Shown in pieces: positions 1-7,232 of a DNA stretch of 64,000 bases; position 1 is the first letter of the stretch; each line of letters begins with the position of its first letter. A program made the translations under genes and the position numbers. Below the pieces are notes generated by a model, which was not told the origin of the DNA, did no database searches, and was given only the letters and a program-made list of their open reading frames with translations. This DNA comes from Candidatus Peribacteria bacterium. GTDB lineage: Bacteria; Patescibacteriota; Gracilibacteria; Peribacterales; Peribacteraceae. The DNA lies in the NCBI GenBank assembly GCA_023245935.1, contig JAHFJM010000003.1, positions 69,063 to 133,062 of the forward strand. Reading direction: 5' to 3'.

Positions 1-260
1 TTATGGTCATCATTCTGACATTCAAAAGCTGTTTCAACGTTGCAACTCCCACTGCAACCATCACCGCCTTTCGAGTTGCCATCATCACACTGTTCTCTAT
101 TGCCTTTTGAGTCATAATCTATTCTTCCGTTTCCACATTGCTGCGTGACATCTCCGGTCAGTGAACTGCCGGTGGCACCGAGCGTCGCGACAATCGCAAG
201 CCCTGCCAGGACGGCGATCGATGCGTCCAGAAGGACGCGGTTCAAGATTTTTTTCTCCAT
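1..260 (-). CDS. Secreted Cys-rich repeat protein (Myxococcus-type/DUF4215), partial
   Basis: The gene runs off the left edge of the window, so only the first 86 codons are visible. It is absent from the ORF track. Translation gives a short basic start (MEKKILNR), a hydrophobic stretch of about 20 residues consistent with a signal peptide or anchor, then 'CGNG...EQCDDGN...GDGCSGSC...ECQ'. That cysteine spacing is the Myxococcus Cys-rich repeat (DUF4215-like), known from secreted proteins of deltaproteobacteria and many CPR genomes. The start is ATG at 258-260. A good sigma70 promoter lies upstream (separate entry) and leaves a leader of about 35 nt without a Shine-Dalgarno site. It is divergent from pyrD. 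Function is unknown; surface location is inferred. Confidence 0.75.
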   Translation of the reverse strand, partial: MEKKILNRVLLDASIAVLAGLAIVATLGATGSSLTGDVTQQCGNGRIDYDSKGNREQCDDGNSKGGDGCSGSCNVETAFECQNDDH

Positions 261-300
261 AGGATGAGTTGGAAATGGATATTTGTTTGATTTCTCAAGA

Positions 301-330
301 ATTATATACTATTTCTTGTATGTTTGTCAA
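301..330 (-). promoter_or_regulatory. Promoter of the Cys-rich repeat gene
   Basis: On the minus strand TTGACA (330-325) and TATAAT (306-301) are perfect consensus hexamers with an 18-nt spacer. They sit about 40 nt upstream of the ATG at 260. This is one of the strongest-looking promoters in the window. Confidence 0.75.
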
Positions 331-340
331 CGAGTGCGCA

Positions 341-349
341 TGCTACAAT
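341..349 (+). promoter_or_regulatory. Extended -10 of pyrD, leaderless arrangement
   Basis: TGCTACAAT (TGn plus TACAAT) ends 8 nt before the chosen pyrD ATG at 358. Transcription would therefore begin at or within 1-2 nt of the start codon. No Shine-Dalgarno sequence precedes the ATG. Confidence 0.5.
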
Positions 350-357
350 CACCTCCG

Positions 358-1287
358 ATGAAGCTTGCGCAGACGCTCCTCGGGATTGAATTCAAAAACC
401 CCACAGTGCTCGCGTCCGGTATCTGGGGGATTACGGCAGCGAGTTGGCGGAGGGCTGCAAAGTGCGGAGCGGGAGCGGTGACGACCAAGTCGCTCTGGCT
501 GCATGAACACAAGGGACACCGGAATCCGACGATTCTTTCCACCGAGCACTGGACGCTCAATGCCGTCGGCGTTCCCGACGCGGGTGTGGAAAAAGCGCGT
601 GAAGAGATAGGCAATTTCAATAAAGAGAAGCCGGTTCCGCTGATCGCGAACATCATTGCGGAGTCTGTCGAGAATTACGCGAAAACCGCAGTCAGGATTC
701 TCGAGCTGAAGCCGGAAATTCTCGAAGTGAACATCAGCTGTCCGAATATCGAAGACGAATTCGGTCGACCGTTTGCGTGCAGCATCGGCGACGCGTCTGC
801 CGTCACCAAAGCCGTGAAAGCCGTCAGCGGCAAGACCCCGGTGTTCATCAAGCTTTCGCCGAATGTCGATAGCATTGCAGCAATCGCGATCGCGTGCGCG
901 TCCGCGGGTGCGGACGGATTTACGGTGATCAATACCGCCGGTCCCGGCATGGCGATTGACCTCAAGACCCGCATGCCGATCCTCGCGAACAAAGTCGGAG
1001 GTATCTCGGGTCCGGCAATCAAGCCGCTCGCAGTGCGGTGCATTGCAGATGTGTACAGAGCAACGGAAGGGAAACTGCCGATCATCGGCACGGGCGGTGT
1101 CGAGACAGGTGAAGATGCCATCGAATTTCTCCTCGCAGGCGCAACGCTGATCGGCATCGGAACGGCGCTTGCGGAGCGAGGAGAGACAGTATTCAAGCTT
1201 GTCTGCGATGAGATGAAGGAGTGGGGGAAGAAGAACGGGGTAAAAGATATGAAGGAACTGATCGGCGGCATGCATAAGAACCTCTGA
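358..1287 (+). CDS. pyrD: Dihydroorotate dehydrogenase, class 1B catalytic subunit
   Basis: It oxidises dihydroorotate to orotate in pyrimidine synthesis, as the FMN-containing catalytic subunit of the class 1B enzyme that works with PyrK. The protein (309 aa from this start) shows 'GIEFKNPTVLASG' at the N-terminus, the active-site region 'EVNISCPN' with the catalytic Cys, 'VINTAGPG', and the C-terminal FMN phosphate loop 'IIGTGGVETGEDAIEFLLAGA'-like segment. The ORF track starts at 283, but those extra codons cover the promoter. MKLAQTLLGIEF at 358 matches the family start and follows an extended -10. pyrK follows after 123 nt that hold a hairpin. The pairing with pyrK supports the class 1B assignment, in which electrons pass to NAD. 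Confidence 0.93.
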   Translation: MKLAQTLLGIEFKNPTVLASGIWGITAASWRRAAKCGAGAVTTKSLWLHEHKGHRNPTILSTEHWTLNAVGVPDAGVEKAREEIGNFNKEKPVPLIANIIAESVENYAKTAVRILELKPEILEVNISCPNIEDEFGRPFACSIGDASAVTKAVKAVSGKTPVFIKLSPNVDSIAAIAIACASAGADGFTVINTAGPGMAIDLKTRMPILANKVGGISGPAIKPLAVRCIADVYRATEGKLPIIGTGGVETGEDAIEFLLAGATLIGIGTALAERGETVFKLVCDEMKEWGKKNGVKDMKELIGGMHKNL

Positions 1288-1303
1288 AAAATGCATGCTG
1301 CTT

Positions 1304-1340
1304 CGTCCCGCCTTCGCCTGCGGGCTATGGACGGGCAGGC
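1304..1340. repeat. GC-rich palindromic intergenic repeat between pyrD and pyrK
   Basis: CGTCCCGCC...GCGGG...GGACGGGCAGGC folds into nested arms (CCCGC with GCGGG, CGTCC with GGACG). There is no T-run directly after it, so a classical terminator is not indicated. It resembles dispersed repeat elements in CPR genomes. Copy number outside this window is unknown. Confidence 0.45.
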
Positions 1341-1410
1341 AACTGCGCGAAAATTTTTAGCTTGTTTCCTCGCATCCTGCTATTTTTGAGAGGTTCCTCC
1401 TCCTGTACTC

Positions 1411-2250
1411 TTGATACGGTCAATTCCCCTTCAATCTCGGCTCCCCAGAACCTACCCCATTGCGTCCGTTCGCCGCGAGACGGAAATGGTGCAGACATTC
1501 ACTTTCGATGTCACGCTTGGAGCCAAGCCGGGGCAATTCGTCATGGTGTGGGTTCCGGGCATCGACGAAGTGCCGATGAGCATTGCGAGTGACAACGGGA
1601 AACAGCTGAAGATTACGTTTTTCGCTGTCGGCGATATGACACGAATTCTTGCGGCAATGAAGAAAGGGGACTTGGTCGGGTTGCGCGGTCCGTTTGGGAC
1701 TCACTACCGGTGGAAGCCGAAGCAGCATCTCGCGCTCGTTGCAGGCGGCTACGGTGCCGCACCGATGTACTTTGCCGCTCTGGAAGCGATCAAAGACGGA
1801 TGCACACTCGAGGTGTTCGTTGGTGCGAGAAGCAGTGAACATCTTCTGTATCTGAAGGAATTCAAGAGTCTTCCGAAAACAACATTGCACGTTGCAACGG
1901 ACAATGGCTCGAAGGGCTTTCAGGGTTTCAACGTGCAGAATTTTGATGCGGTTCTGAAGGACAAGAAACATTCGAAGACAAAACCGTTCGTGCATCAGAT
2001 CTTCGCCTGCGGTCCCGAACGTATGCTTGTCTCGGTGTCGGCGCTCAGTGCGAAATGGAAGATCCCGAGTCAGCTCTCTCTCGAGCGCTACATGAAGTGC
2101 GGGTACGGGCTCTGCGGCAACTGCGTCGTCGATCCGCTCGGCATACGTCTTTGCATCGACGGTCCGGTCGTGAGCAATGATGTCTGCAAAAAAATCACGG
2201 AGTTTGGGGTGTATCACAGGGATGCAATTGGGAAAAAGCACACATTCTGA
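1411..2250 (+). CDS. pyrK: Dihydroorotate dehydrogenase electron-transfer subunit
   Basis: This is the FAD and [2Fe-2S] subunit that passes electrons from PyrD to NAD. The ferredoxin-reductase-like fold is visible as 'GAKPGQFVMVWVPG', 'VPMSIAS' (flavin region), 'GLRGPFGTHY', and 'LALVAGGYGAAPMYF' (nucleotide site). The C-terminal cluster CGYGLCGNC followed 10 residues later by another Cys supplies four ligands for the 2Fe-2S centre. Length (279 aa) is normal. The start is a TTG at 1411, chosen because the conserved 'RTYPIASVRRET' segment has no ATG or GTG before it; the start is the least certain part. A bidirectional terminator follows directly. Confidence 0.9.
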   Translation: MIRSIPLQSRLPRTYPIASVRRETEMVQTFTFDVTLGAKPGQFVMVWVPGIDEVPMSIASDNGKQLKITFFAVGDMTRILAAMKKGDLVGLRGPFGTHYRWKPKQHLALVAGGYGAAPMYFAALEAIKDGCTLEVFVGARSSEHLLYLKEFKSLPKTTLHVATDNGSKGFQGFNVQNFDAVLKDKKHSKTKPFVHQIFACGPERMLVSVSALSAKWKIPSQLSLERYMKCGYGLCGNCVVDPLGIRLCIDGPVVSNDVCKKITEFGVYHRDAIGKKHTF

Positions 2251-2252
2251 AT

Positions 2253-2282
2253 AAAAAAACCGCCCTTTCGAGCGGTTTTTTA
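2253..2282. terminator. Bidirectional intrinsic terminator between pyrK and the cold-shock gene
   Basis: AAAAAACCGC...GCGGTTTTTT forms a stem flanked by A and T runs on both sides, right after the pyrK stop. On the minus strand it lies just beyond the stop of the convergent cold-shock gene, so it can serve both. Confidence 0.8.
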
Positions 2283-2298
2283 TCGTTTTGATTGCGTA

Positions 2299-2553
<255 letters not shown>

Positions 2554-2623
2554 CTAAAGAAAGCGTACTGGAAAGGGGGTAGGAAAGCAATGAAGAAGTG
2601 CTTGAAAATAGGTGGGAAAACTC

Positions 2624-2653
2624 TTGACAATTGGTTTAGTACTAAACTAATAT
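2624..2653 (+). promoter_or_regulatory. Strong promoter with a palindromic operator in its spacer
   Basis: TTGACA (2624-2629) and TAATAT (2648-2653) are 18 nt apart. The spacer contains GTTTAGTACTAAAC (2634-2647), a perfect 14-nt palindrome abutting the -10. A regulator bound there would block polymerase. It reads into the short ORF and terminator that follow. Confidence 0.65.
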
Positions 2654-2684
2654 GAGCGCGTCTTAATTCTTTCCCACTCTCATC

Positions 2685-2717
2685 ATGTCTGGTGGACCAG
2701 GATGTGGCTGCAACTAA
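2685..2717 (+). CDS. Possible 10-residue microprotein MSGGPGCGCN
   Basis: ATG TCT GGT ... TGC AAC TAA encodes MSGGPGCGCN. It is framed by a near-consensus promoter 31 nt upstream and a strong intrinsic terminator that starts 10 nt after the stop, so the transcript would be only about 95 nt. The peptide has a CxC pair in a Gly/Pro context, which could bind a metal or be modified. It may instead be incidental to a small non-coding RNA. No Shine-Dalgarno site is visible. I do not recognise a family. The downstream rlmI-like ORF as listed in the track begins inside this ORF, but its real start lies beyond the terminator. Confidence 0.4.
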   Translation: MSGGPGCGCN

Positions 2718-2727
2718 GCAGTTCGAA

Positions 2728-2755
2728 AGGAGACCCCCTCGGGGGTCTTTTTTTT
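2728..2755 (+). terminator. Intrinsic terminator of the microgene transcript
   Basis: GGAGACCCC-CTCG-GGGGTCTTTTTTTT is a GC-rich stem with a tetraloop and a run of eight T residues. It separates the palindrome-controlled transcript from the rlmI-like gene that starts at 2774, or attenuates read-through into it. Confidence 0.85.
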
Positions 2756-2773
2756 GTGATACCCTCTCATCTC

Positions 2774-3958
2774 ATGCCAAGCGCCTATCCCATTCTCACG
2801 CTCAAACCCGGCAGTGAAGTGCACGTGCAGAACCGTCACCATGCGATTTACCGCACATCCGTCCAGACTGCGCCCGTCTGTGACAACGGATCGATCGTCG
2901 AAGTGCGAAGCGCTGAGGGGCAATTCCTATGTTTTGCGACGATCAACAATCGTTCGTACCTCTGTGCGAGAGCCTTCTCGTTTGAAGAAGGGGATCCGAT
3001 GGAGGCACTCCGTCGGCTGATCAAGCGATCGATCGAGTTGCGTCATGCATTGCCGTCGCTGCGTGATACCGATGCGATCCGTCTGATCAATGCGGAAGGC
3101 GACAGCATTCCGGGTCTGATCGTCGATCAGTACGGGGAATTTCTGATCGTCCAGCTGACGACGGTCGGAATGGATAAGGTCAGAGTTTTCATTTTCGATC
3201 TTCTGATGGAACTCCGGAAGCCGAAAGGCATCTACGAAAAGTCGACGGGTTCCGCACGGAAGAAGGAAGCGCTCGGAGACCGTGAGGGCTGGGTGCGGGG
3301 AAAAGGAACCGAGACGATCACCGTTACCGAGCGTGGGCTGAAGTTTCTCATCTCCCCGTCGGGAAGCCAGAAGACGGGACTCTTTCTTGACCAGCGCGAG
3401 ATGCGCTCTCTCGTGCGGGAGAATGCGGCGGGGCTCACCGTGCTCGATGTCTGCAGCTACGTCGGTGGCTTCGCACTCGCGGCACTCAGTGGCGGCGCTC
3501 TTGCAGCGGACTCCGTCGATTACGATCCCGAGGCGATTGAAACCGGAAAGAAGCATGCGGTACTCAACGGATTCAGTGCCGATCAATCGATGATGTATTG
3601 CGAAGATGCGTTCGATTTTCTGCGCAGGAGACCATCGCCTCGTGCGTACGACTTTATTATTCTGGATCCTCCGGCATTTGCGAAGCGCGATACGGAACTC
3701 GATCTCGCAAAGCATGCGTACACGGACTTGAATCGCATGGCGATGGAAATACTTCCGCCGGGCGGGCTATTGCTGACCTGCTCCTGTTCGTATCAGATCG
3801 ATGTGCCGCTCTTCCAGACTATCATCTTCCATGCTGCGAGGCAGGCGAAGAGATCAGTGCGGATTCTGCAGCGGCATCATCATGCGTATGATCATCCGGT
3901 GAATATTTATCACCCGGAAACGGATTATCTGAAGAGTATGCTTCTTTGGATTGAATAA
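2774..3958 (+). CDS. PUA-domain class I rRNA cytosine methyltransferase (RlmI/RlmK-like)
   Basis: It likely methylates cytosine C5 in 23S rRNA using S-adenosylmethionine. The N-terminal ~75 residues look like the PUA domain (LKPGSEVHVQNRHHAIYRTS). The middle domain contains 'LINAEGDSIPGLIVDQYG', typical of the RlmI central region. The Rossmann fold has motif I 'VLDVCSYVGGFALAA', the acidic 'DYDPEAIETGKKH', and the catalytic-site motif 'FIILDPPAFAKRD', with 'LLTCSCSY' holding the second Cys region. Length (394 aa) matches RlmI. The track start at 2702 lies inside the upstream microgene and terminator; MPSAYPILTLKPG at 2774 fits the family. A repeat element lies between this gene and the convergent ABC permease. 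Confidence 0.87.
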   Translation: MPSAYPILTLKPGSEVHVQNRHHAIYRTSVQTAPVCDNGSIVEVRSAEGQFLCFATINNRSYLCARAFSFEEGDPMEALRRLIKRSIELRHALPSLRDTDAIRLINAEGDSIPGLIVDQYGEFLIVQLTTVGMDKVRVFIFDLLMELRKPKGIYEKSTGSARKKEALGDREGWVRGKGTETITVTERGLKFLISPSGSQKTGLFLDQREMRSLVRENAAGLTVLDVCSYVGGFALAALSGGALAADSVDYDPEAIETGKKHAVLNGFSADQSMMYCEDAFDFLRRRPSPRAYDFIILDPPAFAKRDTELDLAKHAYTDLNRMAMEILPPGGLLLTCSCSYQIDVPLFQTIIFHAARQAKRSVRILQRHHHAYDHPVNIYHPETDYLKSMLLWIE

Positions 3959-3988
3959 TTTCTGTTCTAAAATTTTTTCCTGCCTGCA

Positions 3989-4110
3989 GTCCTCACTCCG
4001 GCGCTGATGCGCCACCTCTCTCCATCGGCTGGAGAGAGGAATGTCCGTAATCAGAGAAATACGGGCTCCCCCTTCTCCAGCCGATGGAGAAGGGGTCAGG
4101 GGATGAGGAC
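3989..4110 (-). repeat. Three-hairpin palindromic element, full copy 1 (122 bp)
   Basis: It is bounded by GTCCTCA and TGAGGAC. Read on the minus strand it contains CCTTCTCC...GGAGAAGG, a core TTTCTCTGATTACGGACAT, CTCTCTCC...GGAGAGAG, and GGCGCATCAGCGCC. The same order and core occur at 61629-61747, and a variant occurs at 8082-8251. It lies between convergent gene ends and stops 3 nt from the ABC permease stop codon. MITE- or REP-like; no coding potential. Confidence 0.8.
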
Positions 4111-4113
4111 CGT

Positions 4114-4860
4114 TTACACCTGTATCCTCGCAAACAAAGTACTCCCCAGCCACAGAAAGAACATCGTCATCAGACCGAGGACGGTGATATCGAGTCCGAT
4201 GCCGAAATGACTCGCGCCGATGAGGCTGAAGCGCAGCGCATCCACGCCGTACGAGAGGGGATCGAGCTTCGTGATGATTTCGATGGCTTTCGGCAGCCCC
4301 TCCAGCGGGAAGAGTGCGCCGGAGAGGAAGAACAGCGGCATGACGAGGAAGTTCATGATGAGTTGGAAGCCCTGGAAGTCTTCGAGGACCGACGCGATTG
4401 CCGTACCGATTGCCGTGAAGAGAATGGCGATCAGGAACATGATGAGAATCGCCACCGGAACCATGCTCCAAGATTCGGGATGAAATCCCGCGAGGAAGGT
4501 GATGCAGAAGACGATGATGCCTTGGATCAGCGCGACCGTCGCACCTCCGATCGTCCTTCCGATCATGACAGCGAGACGAGGCACCGGAGCCACGAGTGTC
4601 TCTTTCAGGAAGCCGAACTGCCGATCCCAGATGATCTCGATGCCGGAGAAGATCGATGTGAAGAGCACGCTCATCGCGATCACGCCCGGCGCGAGAAACG
4701 TGATGTAATTGCCGCCTCCCGCTTTTGCGTAGATCGGACCTAAGCCGAAACCGAGCGCGAACAGAAAGAGCAGCGGCTGCCCGAGCGAGCCGATGATCCT
4801 CGACCGCGACCGGAGGTAGCGTTTGATTTGCCGGAGCCAGAGGATATAGATCGTGGACAT
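4114..4860 (-). CDS. ABC-2 type transporter permease (DrrB/NodJ-like)
   Basis: This is the membrane subunit of an ABC exporter. It is 248 aa with about six hydrophobic segments: a cytoplasmic amphipathic start (RQIKRYLRSRSRIIGSL), then 'PLLFLFALGFGLG', 'FLAPGVIAMSVLFTSIFSGI', 'GATVALIQGIIVFCITFLAG', 'ILIMFLIAILFTAIGTAIAS', 'MNFLVMPLFFLSGALFPL', and a last helix near the C-terminus. 'DPLSYGVDALR' near the end is the conserved ABC2_membrane motif. The gene lies 10 nt downstream of the ATPase gene in one operon, with no Shine-Dalgarno site in the gap. The substrate (drug, polysaccharide or lipid) cannot be told from sequence. Confidence 0.9.
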   Translation of the reverse strand: MSTIYILWLRQIKRYLRSRSRIIGSLGQPLLFLFALGFGLGPIYAKAGGGNYITFLAPGVIAMSVLFTSIFSGIEIIWDRQFGFLKETLVAPVPRLAVMIGRTIGGATVALIQGIIVFCITFLAGFHPESWSMVPVAILIMFLIAILFTAIGTAIASVLEDFQGFQLIMNFLVMPLFFLSGALFPLEGLPKAIEIITKLDPLSYGVDALRFSLIGASHFGIGLDITVLGLMTMFFLWLGSTLFARIQV

Positions 4861-4870
4861 GAGAGTGGGG

Positions 4871-5689
4871 TTACCGTTTTCGCCACATGCGGCTGTGGGC
4901 GCGGAGACTGTCGATCGGGCTCGCGTCTTCTTCGCGGATGGAACTGCCGGTCAGTTTGAGGAAGGCGTCTTCGAGATTGGCTGTCTGTGTCTTCGTTTTC
5001 AGATCCTGCGCCGATCCCATCGCAACGATTACGCCGTGGTCGATCACCGCGATGCGGCTTGCAACCCGATCCGCTTCCTCCATGTAGTGGGTCGTGAGAA
5101 AGACCGTGATGTTCTCTTTCTTGTTCAGATCCGTCACGTAATTCCAGAGATGATTCCGTGTCTGCGGATCCAAGCCAATCGTCGGTTCGTCGAGAAACAA
5201 GATCTTCGGATGATGCAGGAGCCCGCGTGCGATCTCGAGTCTGCGTTTCATCCCGCCCGAGAAATGTTTCACGAGATCATCTTTGCGATCTGAGAGACTC
5301 ACGATCTCCAGAAGTTCTTGCATACGCTCTCTCCGCAATTTTTTCGGCACTCCGTAGAGCACGCCGTGCAGTTCGAGGTTTTCCCATGCCGTGAGCTCGT
5401 CATCGAGACTCGGATCCTGAAAGACGATGCCGAACGACTGTCGAACGGATGCCTGATCCTTTGCCGGGTCGAACCCGTTCAGTCGGATCTCTCCGCTTGT
5501 CGGTCTCAGGAGTGTCGTGAGCATCTTGATGGTCGTCGTCTTGCCTGCACCGTTCGGTCCGAGGAATCCGAAGATTTCACCGGTGCGGACGTCGAACGAA
5601 ATATTCTTCACCGCTTTGATCTCACCGAAACTCTTCGTGAGATTCTTGACCGCGATAATCGGTGCCGAAGTGGAAGGGGAAGCAGTCAT
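4871..5689 (-). CDS. ABC transporter ATP-binding protein (DrrA-like)
   Basis: It powers the export system with the downstream permease. Domains in order: Walker A 'GPNGAGKTTT' near residue 44, Q-loop region 'FGIVFQDPSLDDELTAWENL', signature 'FSGGMKRRLEIARGL', Walker B 'ILFLDEPTIGLDPQTR', and H-loop 'TTHYMEEADRV'. The C-terminal tail 'LEDAFLKLTG' is typical of DrrA-type subunits. Length (272 aa) is slightly above a bare ATPase domain. The ATG at 5689 follows a TATAGT box about 14 nt upstream. It is divergent from the DUF2127 gene across a 62-nt gap with a palindrome. Confidence 0.93.
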   Translation of the reverse strand: MTASPSTSAPIIAVKNLTKSFGEIKAVKNISFDVRTGEIFGFLGPNGAGKTTTIKMLTTLLRPTSGEIRLNGFDPAKDQASVRQSFGIVFQDPSLDDELTAWENLELHGVLYGVPKKLRRERMQELLEIVSLSDRKDDLVKHFSGGMKRRLEIARGLLHHPKILFLDEPTIGLDPQTRNHLWNYVTDLNKKENITVFLTTHYMEEADRVASRIAVIDHGVIVAMGSAQDLKTKTQTANLEDAFLKLTGSSIREEDASPIDSLRAHSRMWRKR

Positions 5690-5714
5690 TAGTTGAGAAC
5701 TGAACTATACAGGA

Positions 5715-5728
5715 GGAAAGCACTTTCC
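5715..5728. promoter_or_regulatory. Palindrome GGAAAG-CA-CTTTCC in a divergent intergenic gap
   Basis: Perfect 6-bp arms around 2 nt lie between the divergent ABC operon and the DUF2127 gene. This is the expected place for an operator acting on either or both. No regulator is assigned. Confidence 0.35.
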
Positions 5729-5751
5729 GCTACCATACAGATGCCAGAACC

Positions 5752-6243
5752 ATGCCTACCCCCGATCTCAAGCGGCGTTTCCTGCACTCACTCTTTGATA
5801 TTCTCGTTGTCATCAAAGGGATCGACGGATTCCTCGAGATTATCGGAGGATTCCTCCTCATGAGGATCAGTACCGAACGCCTCAGTGAAATGATCATTTT
5901 TTTGACGCAGTATGAACTATCGAACGATCCGGATGACGTCATTGCACATGCCGTTCTCGGCTTTGCAAGTCATCTGCAGATCGGAACGAAGGTGTTCAGC
6001 ACCATCTATCTTCTCGGTCACGGCTTCCTGAAGGTCATTCTTGTGTACAATTTGCTGAAGGAGCGTATGTGGGTGTTTCCCGTTGCCATCGGCGTGATCG
6101 AGATTTTCGTTCTGTACCAGACGTACCGCTTCTCCGTCCATCAGTCGATCGGGATCGGCATCATCAATATCATCGATATGCTTGCGATCGCGTTCATCTG
6201 GAGCGAGTGGAGGGCGAGGCGGGCAGTTGTGGGGGGGAGGTGA
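5752..6243 (+). CDS. DUF2127 family membrane protein
   Basis: This is a 163-aa integral membrane protein of unknown function. The N-terminal segment 'LHSLFDILVVIKGIDGFLEIIGGFLLM' matches the DUF2127 hallmark (a conserved LFD/KG-x-DG/LEI-GG helix). Further hydrophobic segments are 'VFSTIYLLGHGFLKVILVYNLL', 'VFPVAIGVIEIFVLYQTYR' and 'IGIGIINIIDMLAIAFIWSEW', giving four spans. The C-terminus overlaps the likely start of the PRMT-like gene by 17 nt, suggesting translational coupling. No Shine-Dalgarno sequence is seen before the ATG; TACCAT lies 15 nt upstream. Confidence 0.85.
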   Translation: MPTPDLKRRFLHSLFDILVVIKGIDGFLEIIGGFLLMRISTERLSEMIIFLTQYELSNDPDDVIAHAVLGFASHLQIGTKVFSTIYLLGHGFLKVILVYNLLKERMWVFPVAIGVIEIFVLYQTYRFSVHQSIGIGIINIIDMLAIAFIWSEWRARRAVVGGR

Positions 6244-7228
6244 GGAAAGTACCCTATTACACGTACCCTACCTACCAAACCTCCCCAACCTTCCCCTGAT
6301 CGATCTCCAGCGAAAACTCCTCGGCGATTCCATTCGAAATGATGCGTTTGCGAAGGCGCTTCGGAAGGTGATCAAACCGCAGGAGACGACGGTGATCGAT
6401 CTCGGATCCGGTACCGGATTTCTCAGTTTTCTTGCATCGAGACTGGGTGCGAAGCATGTGACGCTGATTGAGAGCGGAGAAATTTGTGCCGCGAGTTCGG
6501 CGCTCGCGAAGCGAAACGGCATTCGAAACTGCACGATTCTCCGCAAACATTCCACCGAGGTGCACGGGCTTCCGAAAGCGGATGTTCTCCTGTCCGAAAC
6601 ACTCGGGAACTGCGCGCTCGAGGAAAATATTCTCGAGTCGATCGAAGATGCGAAGCGATTTTTAAAACCAACAGGAGTCATTATTCCGGGAAAGATCAGC
6701 CAGTTTGTGTGTCCCGTTGTCACGGATCGAATACAGAAAGAAATCGATATCTGGGAAAATATTGGCTTTAAGCTCAACTTCACCGAAGCGCGAGACATTG
6801 CGATGAACAATATGTACGTAAAAACGGTGCGCACGGATGATCTACTGTCCGGTTCCGATGCGATTCGTCAGTGGGACAGCATCGATTTCGCGAAGAAAAA
6901 TTCCAGTATCCGCAGTGCGGATAGTTCCTGGAATGCATCATCGCCAATCACGGTCTATGGCTTCGTACTGTGGTGGAACGCCGAGCTGACCAAAGGCGTA
7001 GAACTGTCGACGAGCCCCTTCGAGCCACTGACGCACTGGGAGCAGATTTACCTTCCGCTTCTGCAACCGGTTGCGATGCAGAAAGGTTCATCGATCGATC
7101 TGACACTCACGTCGGATACGCGCTGGAAGGTGAAAATCAATCTGACGTGGACGGTTCGGCTTCTCGATGAGAAGGGCAAGGAAGTTTCGAAGCAGGAGTT
7201 GGATATGCGGAAGGGGCATATCAATTAG
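6227..7228 (+). CDS. PRMT-like SAM-dependent methyltransferase
   Basis: This looks like a bacterial relative of protein arginine N-methyltransferases. Motif I is 'VIDLGSGTGFLSFLASR', the acidic post-I residue is in 'VTLIESGE', and the double-E loop equivalent is 'SETLGNCALEE'. It is followed by 'FLKPTGVIIPGK', matching the PRMT segment LxPxGxxxP. The C-terminal beta-barrel part carries 'STSPFEPLTHWEQIYLPL', where THW is the PRMT THW loop. The substrate need not be protein arginine. The start is unclear: the track TTG at 6182 lies deep inside the previous gene, TTG at 6227 (used here) has AGGCGG upstream, and homology begins only around 6296. A short LPNLPNLP repeat-like stretch precedes the domain. 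Confidence 0.75.
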   Translation: MWGGGEESTLLHVPYLPNLPNLPLIDLQRKLLGDSIRNDAFAKALRKVIKPQETTVIDLGSGTGFLSFLASRLGAKHVTLIESGEICAASSALAKRNGIRNCTILRKHSTEVHGLPKADVLLSETLGNCALEENILESIEDAKRFLKPTGVIIPGKISQFVCPVVTDRIQKEIDIWENIGFKLNFTEARDIAMNNMYVKTVRTDDLLSGSDAIRQWDSIDFAKKNSSIRSADSSWNASSPITVYGFVLWWNAELTKGVELSTSPFEPLTHWEQIYLPLLQPVAMQKGSSIDLTLTSDTRWKVKINLTWTVRLLDEKGKEVSKQELDMRKGHIN

Positions 7229-7232
7229 CGCT

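Noticed and set aside
349-1296. 315-codon antisense ORF over pyrD, and similarly 1420-2241 over pyrK
   Set aside because: The sense strands encode clear enzymes. The antisense frames show arginine/histidine-rich shadow composition.
1304-1340. Terminator between pyrD and pyrK
   Set aside because: There is no T-run after the hairpin, and the genes encode subunits of one enzyme.
4084-4743. 219-codon plus-strand ORF over the ABC permease
   Set aside because: It starts in the palindromic element and is antisense to a well-supported transporter subunit.
6241-6298. Functional N-terminal extension of the PRMT-like protein (HVPYLPNLPNLP)
   Set aside because: The stretch is short-period repeat-like DNA and precedes the conserved domain. 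It is kept only as uncertain coding sequence, not as a domain.
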